From Chryseobacterium wanjuense (lineage in GTDB: Bacteria > Bacteroidota > Bacteroidia > Flavobacteriales > Weeksellaceae): a stretch of DNA of 64,000 nt. The notes beneath the pieces were generated by a model that was not told the origin of the DNA, did no database searches, and worked only from the letters and a program-made list of their open reading frames with translations. This document shows, piece after piece, positions 7,027-16,612 of this stretch (position 1 is its first letter; each line of letters begins with the position of its first letter). The stretch is taken from contig NZ_FOIU01000002.1 in NCBI RefSeq assembly GCF_900111495.1, forward strand, positions 372,001-436,000, read 5' to 3'. The translations under genes were made by a program, and so were the position numbers.

Positions 7027-9096
7027 ATGAAGAAACTATTACTACTCGTCGTAGTGTTTTTATCACAAATGGCTTTCTCACAATCAGATTGCGTTTCGGC
7101 AATCCCGGTTTGTGGTAATTCTGATATTTCCTATAATCCCAACAGCTCAGGTACCGTACAGGAGAATACCTCACCAAGCTGTCTGGATGTAGAACATTAT
7201 TCTGTTTGGTACGTATTCACAGCAGCTACATCAGGTACAATTGAGTTTACGATCAATCCGAATACAGTTCCTAATGTTAACCATTACGATTATGATTTTG
7301 CTGTTTACGGAGCAAATATCGATTGCGCTACATGGGATTTCGGTAACGCAGCAAGCTGTAACTTTTCAGGTTTAAGCGGTCCGACGGGATTAAGTTCTAC
7401 AGAAACTGGAGCTCAATGGAACCCACCTTTAACGGTGAACGCAGGAGAAACTTACTATCTTTTAATAGACAACTACATCCCAAGTAACCCTTATGGTTTC
7501 TCTTTAACTTGGGGAGGAACAGCTACCCTTTCTTCAGCATTTACAGATCCTACTTTAGCACCAAATCCATTTATTGCTCCAGGAGATCCCAATCCGGCGG
7601 GAGGTCCAAACCTGGTTTCAACATGTCCTTTACCCGGGCAGTTTAATTTTAACACATTATCTGCGGGAATTCTAAATGGTAACCCAAACTTTATCATTAC
7701 ATATCATACGACTGCTAATGATGCATTATTTGGTACGAGTCCTATAACAACTCCAATTACTGTTAACGCTACAGACACATATTATTACAGTATGCATTAT
7801 CAGGATCCGGCAGATCCGAACAACCCGTTAAATGCTTGTAGACAGACAGGTTCATTTAAATTCAAACTGGGAACAATCACCCCTGAGAATGTGACAATAA
7901 AGGCTTGTAACAACAATGGAGCGGGAACAGCAACATTCAACCTATTGTCTGCGAATGTTTATTTTGACAATACTGCTATTAAGAAATTTTATCTTACACT
8001 TAATGATCTGAATGCAGGAACAAACGAAATTCAGAATCCTGCAAATTATGTTTCGGGTGAAAAAACAGTATATGTAAAAGTGATCACTACCGGACAATGT
8101 GTAGGACATTCAACAATTACATTACAATTCTATCCTTTAGTGGAGGCTTATGATGCAACGATCGAGTCTTGTTTCATCGATTCGAATATCACAACAGCTT
8201 CGTTTGATTTAACATTAGCTAATGTGACTTCCCAAAACGGAACCACTAAAAAATTCTATAAAACTCAGGCAGATGCAGTAGCAGGAACCAATGAAATTCT
8301 GAATCCTAATGCTTACATCTCTGCAAACGGAGTGGTTTATGTAAGAGTAATCAGTGAAAACAACTGTTATGCAATTTCAAAAATTACTTTAAAAGTTTTA
8401 CCTCCGGTACATTCTAATGTTCTGAAAGATCAGACGATCTGTATGGAAGACACGACAACCCTGGATGCAGGTCCTGGATTCGACGGATATGAATGGAGCA
8501 CAGGAGCAACGACACAATCAATTACGAATGTAGGTGTTGGTTCTTATTGGGTAAAATTAAAAACAGGAGAATGCTGGACGTTACAGCCTGTAAAAGTTCT
8601 ATCTTCTCAACAGCCTGTTATCACGACTATTGATATCACAAACAATTCATTCACAGTAAATGTTGCCGGCGGAAAAGCGCCTTACAAATATTCTATCGAT
8701 GGTATTAATTGGCAGGATTCTAACGTGTTTACCAATCTTCCGAGAGGTGAAAACAAGGTATATGTAAAAGATGCATTCGACTGTACTCCGATTGAAGTTC
8801 AGGTAACGGTTCCGAATCTTCTTAATGCTATTACGCCAAACGGAGACAACAAAAATGATTTTATCGATTATTCAGCTTTAGCGTATAAGAAAAATCTGGT
8901 ATTCACGGTGTATGACAGATATGGAAACATGCTGTATCAGGCAGATAAAATCAGAAATTATACATGGGACGGTACTTCCGGAGGTAAGAAAATCATCACA
9001 GGAACATATTGGTACACGATCACATGGAACGAAAACGATAAAAACAATACCGAAACAAAATACAGCGGATGGGTATTGGTAAAAAATATCGAATAA
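7027..9096 (+). CDS. Secreted repeat protein with T9SS type-B sorting domain (paralogue 2)
   Basis: A 689-residue paralogue of the gene before it, with the signal peptide ending AFSQ. The N-terminal beta domain matches paralogue 1 (DCVSAIPVCGNSDISYNP, SVWYVFTAATSGTIEF, ETYYLLIDNY). Two repeat modules follow (CNNNGAG; then CFIDSNITTASFDLT with TKKFYKTQADAVAGTNEI), then LDAGPGFDGYEWSTGATTQ and the type-B domain ITPNGDNKNDFIDYSAL to GWVLVKNIE. The C-terminal half has the markers GGKAPY, SALAYKKNLVF and TGTYWYTITWNENDKNN, shared with paralogue 3 rather than paralogue 1. I see no clear TAnnTTTG box just upstream. Probably a surface protein; its ligand is unknown. Confidence 0.9.
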   Translation: MKKLLLLVVVFLSQMAFSQSDCVSAIPVCGNSDISYNPNSSGTVQENTSPSCLDVEHYSVWYVFTAATSGTIEFTINPNTVPNVNHYDYDFAVYGANIDCATWDFGNAASCNFSGLSGPTGLSSTETGAQWNPPLTVNAGETYYLLIDNYIPSNPYGFSLTWGGTATLSSAFTDPTLAPNPFIAPGDPNPAGGPNLVSTCPLPGQFNFNTLSAGILNGNPNFIITYHTTANDALFGTSPITTPITVNATDTYYYSMHYQDPADPNNPLNACRQTGSFKFKLGTITPENVTIKACNNNGAGTATFNLLSANVYFDNTAIKKFYLTLNDLNAGTNEIQNPANYVSGEKTVYVKVITTGQCVGHSTITLQFYPLVEAYDATIESCFIDSNITTASFDLTLANVTSQNGTTKKFYKTQADAVAGTNEILNPNAYISANGVVYVRVISENNCYAISKITLKVLPPVHSNVLKDQTICMEDTTTLDAGPGFDGYEWSTGATTQSITNVGVGSYWVKLKTGECWTLQPVKVLSSQQPVITTIDITNNSFTVNVAGGKAPYKYSIDGINWQDSNVFTNLPRGENKVYVKDAFDCTPIEVQVTVPNLLNAITPNGDNKNDFIDYSALAYKKNLVFTVYDRYGNMLYQADKIRNYTWDGTSGGKKIITGTYWYTITWNENDKNNTETKYSGWVLVKNIE

Positions 9097-9123
9097 TTTA
9101 AAACAATTAATTATCAGACACTT

Positions 9124-9153
9124 AAAATCACCTCATTATTGGGGTGATTTTTT
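9124..9153 (+). terminator. Rho-independent terminator after paralogue 2
   Basis: AAAATCACC and GGTGATTTT pair around a loop and are followed by T residues. Confidence 0.85.
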
Positions 9154-9246
9154 TATTCACTAAGAAAAAGCCTTTCAATACTAAGGTTTTAGACTTATCA
9201 ACAGTAAAATATTAGTTACTATTTTTTTATTACTTTTCAAAAAAAC

Positions 9247-9254
9247 TATCTTTG
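9247..9254 (+). promoter_or_regulatory. -7 box of dnaB
   Basis: TATCTTTG ends 7 nt before the ATG at 9262, implying little or no leader. Confidence 0.6.
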
Positions 9255-9261
9255 CAGAACT

Positions 9262-10854
9262 ATGGCGCAGAAAGAAACATTATCTTCTTTGACGAACGGG
9301 AACTTCGCGAAAGAGCTGTCAATTGCTGATGGAAAAATGCCTCCAAATGCAGTGGATTTCGAGAGACTGGTAATCGGTACTTTTTTGATTGACAAAAAGG
9401 GGCTCGATCACTCTATTGATTTGCTTACACCGGAGGTTTTCTATGACCCGAGACATACTGTAATTTTTTCTACTATTTTAAAACTGTACGAAGGTAACCA
9501 GCCTGTGGATTTAATGACCATCATTCAGGATCTGAAGAAAGAGGGAAAATTAAGCCTTGCAGGTGGTGACAGCTATATCATTGATCTTACGCTGGGGGTA
9601 AGTTCTTCTGCCCACATCGAATATCACGTTCGTGTCATTCTGGAAAAATATATTTTAAGAAGCTTAATTAATGTTTCCGCAAATGTGATTGACGCGGCCT
9701 ATAAAGAATCAACAGACGTTTTTGAACTTTTAGATAAAGCGGAACAGTCATTTTTTGAAATCACGAACGGAACCATTAAAAAAGGTTTTGACACGGCCAA
9801 TTCATTAGTAAAACAGGCCATTGACACCATCAAATCTCTGAAAGACAAGCAAGGACTTTCCGGAGTACCTTCAGGTTTCAGGGATGTGGATAAAGAAACC
9901 GGTGGCTGGCAAAACTCCGACCTTATCATTATCGCGGCACGTCCGGCGATGGGGAAAACGGCGTTCCTGCTTTCCATGGCGAGAAATATTGCAGTGGGTC
10001 ACAAAATTCCGATGGCTCTGTTCTCTCTTGAGATGGCTTCGGTACAGCTTATCACCAGGATGATTGCTTCCGAAACAAGAATTTCATCCGAAAAATTAAG
10101 AAAAGGAACTTTGGACGACGATGAATGGCAAAGACTATTCTCGAACGTATCAGAACTGGAAAATGCGCCTTTATATATTGACGAAACTCCTTCCCTATCT
10201 ATATTCGACTTCCGTGCAAAATGCCGAAGACTGGTAATGCAGCATGGTGTACGACTCATCATGGTCGACTACCTTCAGCTGATGACTGCAGGAGGCGGTG
10301 GAAAAGGTGTCGGAAACCGTGAACAGGAAATTTCCATGATTTCCCGTTCCCTAAAGGCAATCGCAAAAGAATTGAACGTTCCGGTAATTGCACTTTCCCA
10401 GCTTTCGCGTAGTGTGGAAACCCGTCCTGGAAAAAGACCTCAGCTTTCAGATTTGAGGGAATCCGGAGCAATTGAGCAGGATGCGGATATTGTATCTTTC
10501 ATCTTCAGACCGGAATACTATAAAATTACCGTTTGGGATAATGACGAAGAAGGACAGGAAACTTCAACGGAAAACCAGGCCGAATTAATCATCGCAAAAC
10601 ACAGGAATGGTGCTACAGCCGATGTCCGTTTATCATTCTTAAAGCATTTTGCTAAATTCGGTGATATTGAAGCGGCTTTAGATGGAGGAAGCGCCGGAGG
10701 ATATCCTTCGAACTTCGGATCCAAAGAGCAAAGTGGTTTTGATAAAATTAAAACGACCATTCAGCCGGGTGCAGCGTTTGACCTTCCGGACAGCTCAAAA
10801 CTTTCAGGATCTTCAATGAACGATTTTGATGATGAAGATGATTTTCCTTTTTAA
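9262..10854 (+). CDS. dnaB: Replicative DNA helicase DnaB
   Basis: A 530-residue ring helicase that unwinds DNA at the replication fork, driven by ATP. The N-terminal all-alpha domain (PPNAVDFERLVIGTFLID, about residues 27-130) binds partners such as primase. The RecA-like domain follows, with Walker A ARPAMGKTAF near residues 226-236, Walker B LIMVDYLQLM near 330-340, and the late motif QLSDLRESGAIEQDAD. The C-terminus extends past the helicase core with an acidic tail (NDFDDEDDFPF) of the sort that can recruit partner proteins. It sits between secreted-protein genes with its own promoter, so this is not a replication operon. Length is slightly above the E. coli enzyme. Confidence 0.97.
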   Translation: MAQKETLSSLTNGNFAKELSIADGKMPPNAVDFERLVIGTFLIDKKGLDHSIDLLTPEVFYDPRHTVIFSTILKLYEGNQPVDLMTIIQDLKKEGKLSLAGGDSYIIDLTLGVSSSAHIEYHVRVILEKYILRSLINVSANVIDAAYKESTDVFELLDKAEQSFFEITNGTIKKGFDTANSLVKQAIDTIKSLKDKQGLSGVPSGFRDVDKETGGWQNSDLIIIAARPAMGKTAFLLSMARNIAVGHKIPMALFSLEMASVQLITRMIASETRISSEKLRKGTLDDDEWQRLFSNVSELENAPLYIDETPSLSIFDFRAKCRRLVMQHGVRLIMVDYLQLMTAGGGGKGVGNREQEISMISRSLKAIAKELNVPVIALSQLSRSVETRPGKRPQLSDLRESGAIEQDADIVSFIFRPEYYKITVWDNDEEGQETSTENQAELIIAKHRNGATADVRLSFLKHFAKFGDIEAALDGGSAGGYPSNFGSKEQSGFDKIKTTIQPGAAFDLPDSSKLSGSSMNDFDDEDDFPF

Positions 10855-10885
10855 TTATTAATTTTAAAAAGAGATTGCCCGCGGT

Positions 10886-10944
10886 GTCAGGCTGAGGCTC
10901 TCGAAGCCTTGATTATATAAAAGATCCTAGCTCAGGATGACATC
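10886..10944. repeat. REP-like repeat pair between dnaB and rnhA
   Basis: The unit at 10886-10908 (GTCAGGCTGAGGCTCTCGAA and following bases) and the unit at 10923-10944 (GATCCTAGCTCAGGATGACA and following bases) belong to the same families as the repeats at 27421-27517 and 29562-29674. They fill most of the dnaB-rnhA gap. Confidence 0.65.
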
Positions 10945-11003
10945 TCTACTAAATTAATAAATCTTTATAACTTTAAGTTTAAATAATTTCAATTAAATAC
11001 AAT

Positions 11004-11480
11004 TTGAGAATAGAAATATACACCGACGGAGCTTGCAGCGGAAATCCCGGAAAAGGCGGATATGGAATTCTCATGCGTGTTCCTGAAAAAAAATACCAGA
11101 AAACGTTTTCCAAAGGCTTCAGAAAAACCACCAACAACCGGATGGAACTTCTGGCGGTAGTTACAGCTTTAGAAAAACTGAAATCTCCGGATAACGACAT
11201 TCATATTTATACTGACAGCAAATATGTTGCAGATGCCATCAATCAGGACTGGCTTTCCGGATGGATCAAAAGAGGCTGGAAAAATGTAAAAAACCCTGAT
11301 CTGTGGCAAAAATTTGCAGCTTTATACAACATTCACAAGCCCAAAATGCACTGGGTAAAGGGGCATGCGGGACATTTTGAAAATGAATTGTGCGATAAAC
11401 TTGCCGTTGCCGCTGCCAGCTCTCCCAATCTTGAAATTGACACGTATTTTGAAAATCTTGAAAATAATTCATTATTTTAA
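11004..11480 (+). CDS. rnhA: Ribonuclease HI
   Basis: A 158-residue RNase HI that cuts the RNA strand of RNA-DNA hybrids. The acidic metal-binding residues are in place: Asp8 (YTDGACSGNPGKGGYG), Glu48 (NNRMELLAVV), Asp71 (HIYTDSKYV) and a late Asp in ENELCDKLA, with the His loop at WVKGHAGH. Length matches the E. coli enzyme. The start is a TTG at 11004; no ATG lies before the first catalytic Asp, and MRIEIYTDG is the expected N-terminus. It is downstream of dnaB with a REP-like repeat between. No clear -7 box is seen right before it. Confidence 0.95.
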   Translation: MRIEIYTDGACSGNPGKGGYGILMRVPEKKYQKTFSKGFRKTTNNRMELLAVVTALEKLKSPDNDIHIYTDSKYVADAINQDWLSGWIKRGWKNVKNPDLWQKFAALYNIHKPKMHWVKGHAGHFENELCDKLAVAAASSPNLEIDTYFENLENNSLF

Positions 11481-11607
11481 TTTATAACGAAACCAATTTA
11501 GATTAAAACTTTTCATCATTTCAATGCTTAACTTATCATTTCTTACAAAATAAGCATCATTTGTGGTAAAATTAATATTAAATACATATTAATTGGTTAG
11601 GAATTAA

Positions 11608-11615
11608 TATCTTTA
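11608..11615 (+). promoter_or_regulatory. Variant -7 box (TAnnTTTA) of T9SS paralogue 3
   Basis: TATCTTTA, 27 nt before the ATG at 11643. The last position is A in place of the consensus G, a variant shared by all three lectin-type paralogues. Confidence 0.5.
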
Positions 11616-11642
11616 CGCGTCTAATTTTAAGTGTACCAATAA

Positions 11643-13895
11643 ATGAATAGAAACAACTACTTCCTTTTTTTATTAATCCTATTGTTGTGCCTTCCACAGC
11701 ATTTTACTTCCCAAACATATCAACTCTCTGGAAATCCGGTAAATACAACTGGATGGACTATGGTTTCTCCCACGGTAGTTAATACCGATTTTGTCCAGCT
11801 TACTCCTGATACGAATAACCAATCCGGATCTATCAGACTGAATGATCCTATCAACTTAAAATACTGTGATAAGTGGAAAGTGGAATTTGATTTCAGAATG
11901 GATTCTAACCAAACCGCTAATGGAGATGGTATTGCCTTCTGGTATCTTGCCAATCCGCCGGTAGCCAGTGTATTAGGTTCCGGCCTTGGAGTATCTCAGA
12001 ATGCAGTGGGCCTGGTTGTAGGATTTGATACTTATAACAACACGACTACAGCTGTAATGAGCAAGGTACATGTTGGCTACGGATTGATTCAAAATACAAC
12101 AGACACTAATAATGTAGAGTTTTTCAACGTACCCGGAAGTTCTTTCCACTCACCGGATATGAATACAACACTGCCTTTTCAGGGAGCGACCTTCAAACAC
12201 GTTGAAGTAACATCTCAGGTAGATCCTGCCGCTCCGGCCAACTGGATTATAAAAATTATGATTGATGGCAATGTAATCTGTAATCAATCGTTTGCACCAT
12301 CAGGTGCTGCTGCATCAATGACGGTGGGATATTTCGGATTTTCTGCTTCTACAGGAGGAAACAGGTCGAGACATTCTATTAAAAACGTAAAAGTTTATGT
12401 AGATAAAGTAGCGATCAACACGCCGACAGTAACGGATACTTTCTGCCCTAATCCTACAACAGGACAAGGAACAGTAAACTTAACTTCGTATCAGAATCAA
12501 TTTGTAGCTAACCCGAGCAATTATACATTCTCTTACAGTGTTTCAGGTACACCGATTACCAACCCTACAAACTATCAGTTCAGTGCAAGCACTACAGTTT
12601 CTGTATTGATTAGAGATAATTCCGGAGTTCTTTGCGATAATCCTGACGGGAAGATCCAATTAAACCTTTCACCATTTACGGCAACACCGGCGACGCTTAC
12701 CGCATGTAACAATAATAATGTAGGATCGGCAACATATAATTTAACACTTGCCAATGTAGGTGAACCGTCTGGTTCGACTAAGGTATATTATAAAACAATG
12801 GCGGATCTGAATGCGGGAACTAACCCAATTACCAATTTTATGAATTATGTGTCTCCAGCAGGAACCGTTTATGTAAAAGTAACAACTCCTCTTGGATGTA
12901 CGGGCTCTGCACCAATTACTTTGGCATATTTCCCACAAATTCCTACAACTGATGCTGCTTTAGAATCTTGCTTTATTGAAAGTGCACCTAATACAGCTTC
13001 ATTTGATTTAACACAAGCTAATGTAACATCTGCACAATCAATTACTAAAGTATATTATAAAACTTTAGCTGACGCTTTAGCAGGAACCAATCCTATTGGA
13101 CCAACAACAAATTACATTACGACAACGGGGGTGGTTTATGTAAAAATCACAAATGTTGCGGGATGTTTTATGATTGCTAAAATTAATCTGAAAGTTTTAG
13201 AGCCAGTTTATTCTACTATATTAAAAGATAAAACAATCTGTATCGACTCAAGAACCACTCTTGATGCGGGACCTGGCTTCGACAGTTATTTGTGGAGCAC
13301 TGGAGACACAACGCAATCGATTCAGGGAGTTCCGGTAGGGCTTTACTGGGTACAGCTGAAAACAGGAAAATGTACAGCCAGACAGATTGTAAAAGTAAAT
13401 CCGGCACCACAACCTGTGATTTCTACTATTGATATTACCAATAACACGATTACGGTAAATGTAAACGGAGGAAAAGCTCCATATCAATACTCTCTGGACG
13501 GAATCAACTGGCAGGATTCTAATGTGTTCACCGGTCTTCAGAGAGGTGAAGTGGTGGTGTATGTAAGAGATTCTTACAATTGTGAGCCGATTCATGTACA
13601 AATCACTGTACCGAATCTGATCAATGCCATCACACCAAACGGAGACAATTTAAATGACGTAATTGATTATTCAGCTTTAGCGTACAAAAAAAATCTGGTT
13701 TTCACCATCTATGACAGATACGGAAACAAGCTGTATGAAGCAAACAAATTGCGAAACTATAAGTGGGATGGAACTGCCGGAGGCAAAAAAGTAGTGACCG
13801 GAACCTACTGGTACACCATCACATGGAACGAAAATGACAAAAACAATACGCAAACAACCTACAACGGCTGGGTATTGGTAAAAAATAGGGAATAA
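11643..13895 (+). CDS. Secreted lectin-like repeat protein with T9SS type-B sorting domain (paralogue 3)
   Basis: A 750-residue secreted protein. After the signal peptide comes an L-type (legume-like) lectin domain of about 220 residues: YQLSGNPVNTTGWTMV, KWKVEFDFRMDSN, GDGIAFWYLANPP, GLVVGFDTYNN, FKHVEVTSQVD, then MTVGYFGFSASTGG. Repeat modules follow (CNNNNVGSATYNLTLANV; CFIESAPNTASFDLT; a TTLDAGPGF region). The end is the type-B T9SS domain, ITPNGDNLNDVIDYSAL to GWVLVKNRE. A sugar-binding surface protein is the natural reading. The C-terminal half has the GGKAPY and SALAYKKNLVF markers of paralogue 2, while the N-terminus matches paralogues 4 and 5. Confidence 0.9.
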   Translation: MNRNNYFLFLLILLLCLPQHFTSQTYQLSGNPVNTTGWTMVSPTVVNTDFVQLTPDTNNQSGSIRLNDPINLKYCDKWKVEFDFRMDSNQTANGDGIAFWYLANPPVASVLGSGLGVSQNAVGLVVGFDTYNNTTTAVMSKVHVGYGLIQNTTDTNNVEFFNVPGSSFHSPDMNTTLPFQGATFKHVEVTSQVDPAAPANWIIKIMIDGNVICNQSFAPSGAAASMTVGYFGFSASTGGNRSRHSIKNVKVYVDKVAINTPTVTDTFCPNPTTGQGTVNLTSYQNQFVANPSNYTFSYSVSGTPITNPTNYQFSASTTVSVLIRDNSGVLCDNPDGKIQLNLSPFTATPATLTACNNNNVGSATYNLTLANVGEPSGSTKVYYKTMADLNAGTNPITNFMNYVSPAGTVYVKVTTPLGCTGSAPITLAYFPQIPTTDAALESCFIESAPNTASFDLTQANVTSAQSITKVYYKTLADALAGTNPIGPTTNYITTTGVVYVKITNVAGCFMIAKINLKVLEPVYSTILKDKTICIDSRTTLDAGPGFDSYLWSTGDTTQSIQGVPVGLYWVQLKTGKCTARQIVKVNPAPQPVISTIDITNNTITVNVNGGKAPYQYSLDGINWQDSNVFTGLQRGEVVVYVRDSYNCEPIHVQITVPNLINAITPNGDNLNDVIDYSALAYKKNLVFTIYDRYGNKLYEANKLRNYKWDGTAGGKKVVTGTYWYTITWNENDKNNTQTTYNGWVLVKNRE

Positions 13896-13904
13896 TTTCA
13901 CCCC

Positions 13905-13937
13905 AAAGATCACTTCAATTATGAAGTGATCTTTTTT
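13905..13937 (+). terminator. Rho-independent terminator after paralogue 3
   Basis: AAAGATCACTTCA and TGAAGTGATCTTT form a long perfect stem followed by T residues. Confidence 0.9.
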
Positions 13938-14072
13938 TATTCAATTAATACTTTAATAGATATTTTTAAATTAAAATTATTGCTTTAATTATATTTTTTA
14001 ATTTTTATTATTTAATTAATAAAACTAACCACCCATTTAACAAATAATAATCAAAAAATACATAAAATTCAA

Positions 14073-14080
14073 TATCTTTA
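14073..14080 (+). promoter_or_regulatory. Variant -7 box (TAnnTTTA) of T9SS paralogue 4
   Basis: TATCTTTA, 31 nt before the ATG at 14112 but only 7 nt before the upstream ATG at 14088. The other two lectin-type paralogues start 27-29 nt after their boxes, which favours 14112. Confidence 0.5.
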
Positions 14081-14111
14081 CAAACTAATGAACTCAACCA
14101 ATTTGCTTCAG

Positions 14112-16370
14112 ATGAAAAAAAATTTACTCTATTGTCTTTTTATTATTTTCGTCTCTGTATCCGGAAGATTATCCTCCCAGACCTATCAGCTCGCAGGGAA
14201 TCCGGTGAACACAACCGGATGGGATCTTGTATCTAGTGCGACAGTGAGCGGAGATTTTATACAGCTTACCCAGGATATTGGAAATCAGTACGGAGCTATA
14301 AAGCTTTCGACTCCTATTAACCTTAAATATTGTGACAAATGGAAAGTGGAATTCGATTTCAGGATCGATGGAAACGGAACCACGCAATTCGGAAGAGGTG
14401 ACGGATTTACATTCTGGTACCTTGCCAATCCGCCAACAGGCTTTGTTTCCGGAGGAGGATTAGGAATTCCTGCAAATGCTAACGGATTGATGGTTGGTTT
14501 TGATATTTTTAACAATACCACAGAGGGACAAATGAGTAAAATCCACCTTTTGTACGGAACTAACAATTTGCCAGTTGGAAACAATAATATCGAGTATAAT
14601 AATACTCCGGGAAGCACCTTTCACTCACCAGACCTGAATCCTACCCAGCCGTTTGTAGGCCCGACTTACAAGCACGTTGAAGTAAACGGAGAAACTGATC
14701 TTACAAACCCGGCCAACTGGATCATAAAAATCCGACTTGATGGCGTTCTGATTGTGGATCAGTCTTTTGCACCTTCAGGCGGAGCAATCGGTATGACGAC
14801 GGGATACTTTGGATTTTCTGCAGCAACAGGAGGAGCCAGTGCAAGACATTCTATTAAAAATGCTAAAATTTATATTGATAAAGTTCCGATTTTAACAAAT
14901 ACTGTTACGCCTTTTGTCTGTGTAAATCCGGCAACAGGAAACGGAACTGTGGATTTAACATCTTTTCAAAATCAGTTTGTAACCAATCCGGCTAATTATA
15001 TCTTTAGTTATTTTGGTCCCGGCGGAACACCTATTACCAATCCTTCAAATTATCAATATTCAGGTCCGGTAAATATTTCGGTAGTTGTACAGGATCCTTC
15101 ATCCACATTATGTGATAACGGGGACGGGCAAATTGTATTAAACCCAACTCCTTTTGAAGCCACTGATGCAACGCTCACAGGATGTAACAACAATAATGCA
15201 GGAGGCGCAATATTTGATCTCACCACAGCTGCCGTCTCGACAGTTCCGGGCGTTACCAAACAGTTCTACAACACCATGTACGACCTGAATAATAATCTTA
15301 ATCAGATAACAAACCCTACAGCATATCTTTCACCAGCAGCGACACTTTATTGCAAAGTAACTACACCGCAAGGCTGTACGGATGCAGCGGCAGTAACCCT
15401 TGCTTTATATCCGGAAGTTACGGTGCAGGAAGCAACTTTAAGGTCATGTTCTATTGAAAGTAATCCGTCAATGGCTTCATTCAACCTTACTTTGGCAGCA
15501 GTAACTACACAATCCGCGACTAAAAAATATTATCCGTCGGCAACTGATGCTGCAAACGGAACCAATGAAATATTGAATCCGACGACCTACATTTCTCCAA
15601 ACGGAGTCGTTTATATTAAGGTGACCAATGCTAATGGTTGTTATGCCATCGCAAAAGTTAATTTAATTGTAATTGCACAAGTATTTTCAAATGTTTTACA
15701 AGACAAGATCATTTGTATCGAGGATAAAACAACTCTGGATGCAGGACCAGGATTTACAAGTTATGAATGGAGCACCGGAGCAACCACTCAGGCCATTAAT
15801 AATGTAACGGTTGGGACATATTGGGTAAAATTAAAAACCGGAGAATGTGTTGCTACACAAACGGTAAAAGTTTATCCTTCCGAACAACCTGTAATAACGA
15901 ATGTTGATATTTCAAATACGACAGTTACGGTATATGTAACGGGAGGAACTGCGCCATATCAATACTCAATGGATGGCATTAACTGGCAGGTTTCAAATGA
16001 ATTTAAAAATGTTCCGAGGGGAGATGCTAAAATTTATGTGAAAGATGCTTATGACTGTGAACCGATTGATATTTCTATTGTAGTTCCGAATTTAATTAAT
16101 GTCATTACTCCAAACGGAGACGGAATCAACGACGTGATTGATTATTCTGCGTTGGCAGGGAAGCAAAATCTTGTATTTAATGTATTTGACAGATACGGTG
16201 CAAAAATTCATCAGGCTGACAAATCCAACAAATACAGATGGGACGGAACCGTAGCAGGAAGAAAAGTTCCTACAGGAAACTATTGGTACTCTGTTTCGTG
16301 GAATGAAAATGATAAGAAAAACACGCCAATCAAATATTCCGGCTGGATTCTTGTTAAAAATCGAGACTAA
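14112..16370 (+). CDS. Secreted lectin-like repeat protein with T9SS type-B sorting domain (paralogue 4)
   Basis: A 752-residue protein if translation starts at the ATG at 14112, which opens a proper signal peptide (MKKNLLYCLFIIF); the ATG at 14088 would add MNSTNLLQ. The L-type lectin domain has YQLAGNPVNTTGWDLV, RGDGFTFWYLANPP, GLMVGFDIFNN and MTTGYFGFSAATGG. Two repeat modules (CNNNNAGGAIFDLT; CSIESNPSMASFNLT), a TTLDAGPGFTSYEW region and the type-B T9SS domain follow (ITPNGDGINDVIDYSAL to GWILVKNRD). The C-terminal half is close to paralogue 5 and paralogue 1 (GGTAPY, SALAGKQNLVF, NDKKNTP). Expected at the cell surface, perhaps binding glycans. Confidence 0.9.
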   Translation: MKKNLLYCLFIIFVSVSGRLSSQTYQLAGNPVNTTGWDLVSSATVSGDFIQLTQDIGNQYGAIKLSTPINLKYCDKWKVEFDFRIDGNGTTQFGRGDGFTFWYLANPPTGFVSGGGLGIPANANGLMVGFDIFNNTTEGQMSKIHLLYGTNNLPVGNNNIEYNNTPGSTFHSPDLNPTQPFVGPTYKHVEVNGETDLTNPANWIIKIRLDGVLIVDQSFAPSGGAIGMTTGYFGFSAATGGASARHSIKNAKIYIDKVPILTNTVTPFVCVNPATGNGTVDLTSFQNQFVTNPANYIFSYFGPGGTPITNPSNYQYSGPVNISVVVQDPSSTLCDNGDGQIVLNPTPFEATDATLTGCNNNNAGGAIFDLTTAAVSTVPGVTKQFYNTMYDLNNNLNQITNPTAYLSPAATLYCKVTTPQGCTDAAAVTLALYPEVTVQEATLRSCSIESNPSMASFNLTLAAVTTQSATKKYYPSATDAANGTNEILNPTTYISPNGVVYIKVTNANGCYAIAKVNLIVIAQVFSNVLQDKIICIEDKTTLDAGPGFTSYEWSTGATTQAINNVTVGTYWVKLKTGECVATQTVKVYPSEQPVITNVDISNTTVTVYVTGGTAPYQYSMDGINWQVSNEFKNVPRGDAKIYVKDAYDCEPIDISIVVPNLINVITPNGDGINDVIDYSALAGKQNLVFNVFDRYGAKIHQADKSNKYRWDGTVAGRKVPTGNYWYSVSWNENDKKNTPIKYSGWILVKNRD

Positions 16371-16395
16371 AGATCAATTCCCATCCTATATAGAA

Positions 16396-16433
16396 AAGAA
16401 CACTCCAAAAAATATTCGGAGTGTTCTTTTTTT
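16396..16433 (+). terminator. Rho-independent terminator after paralogue 4
   Basis: AAGAACACTCC and GGAGTGTTCTT pair perfectly around an A-rich loop, followed by T residues. Confidence 0.9.
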
Positions 16434-16575
16434 GTGATCAATAAAGCATTTATGATCTGAGTCATAAACTTCAAAAAAGTAAAATTTTCTGATATTTATT
16501 CTATTCATTAAACAAATTTAACAAATCAATACATAAAACTATAAAACAACTGGTCATTAATCAATGAAAATTAAT

Positions 16576-16583
16576 TATATTTA
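16576..16583 (+). promoter_or_regulatory. Variant -7 box (TAnnTTTA) of T9SS paralogue 5
   Basis: TATATTTA, 29 nt before the ATG at 16613, matching the box type and spacing of paralogues 3 and 4. Confidence 0.5.
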
Positions 16584-16612
16584 CAAAGTCTAAAACTAAT
16601 AAACTCTCGTAT

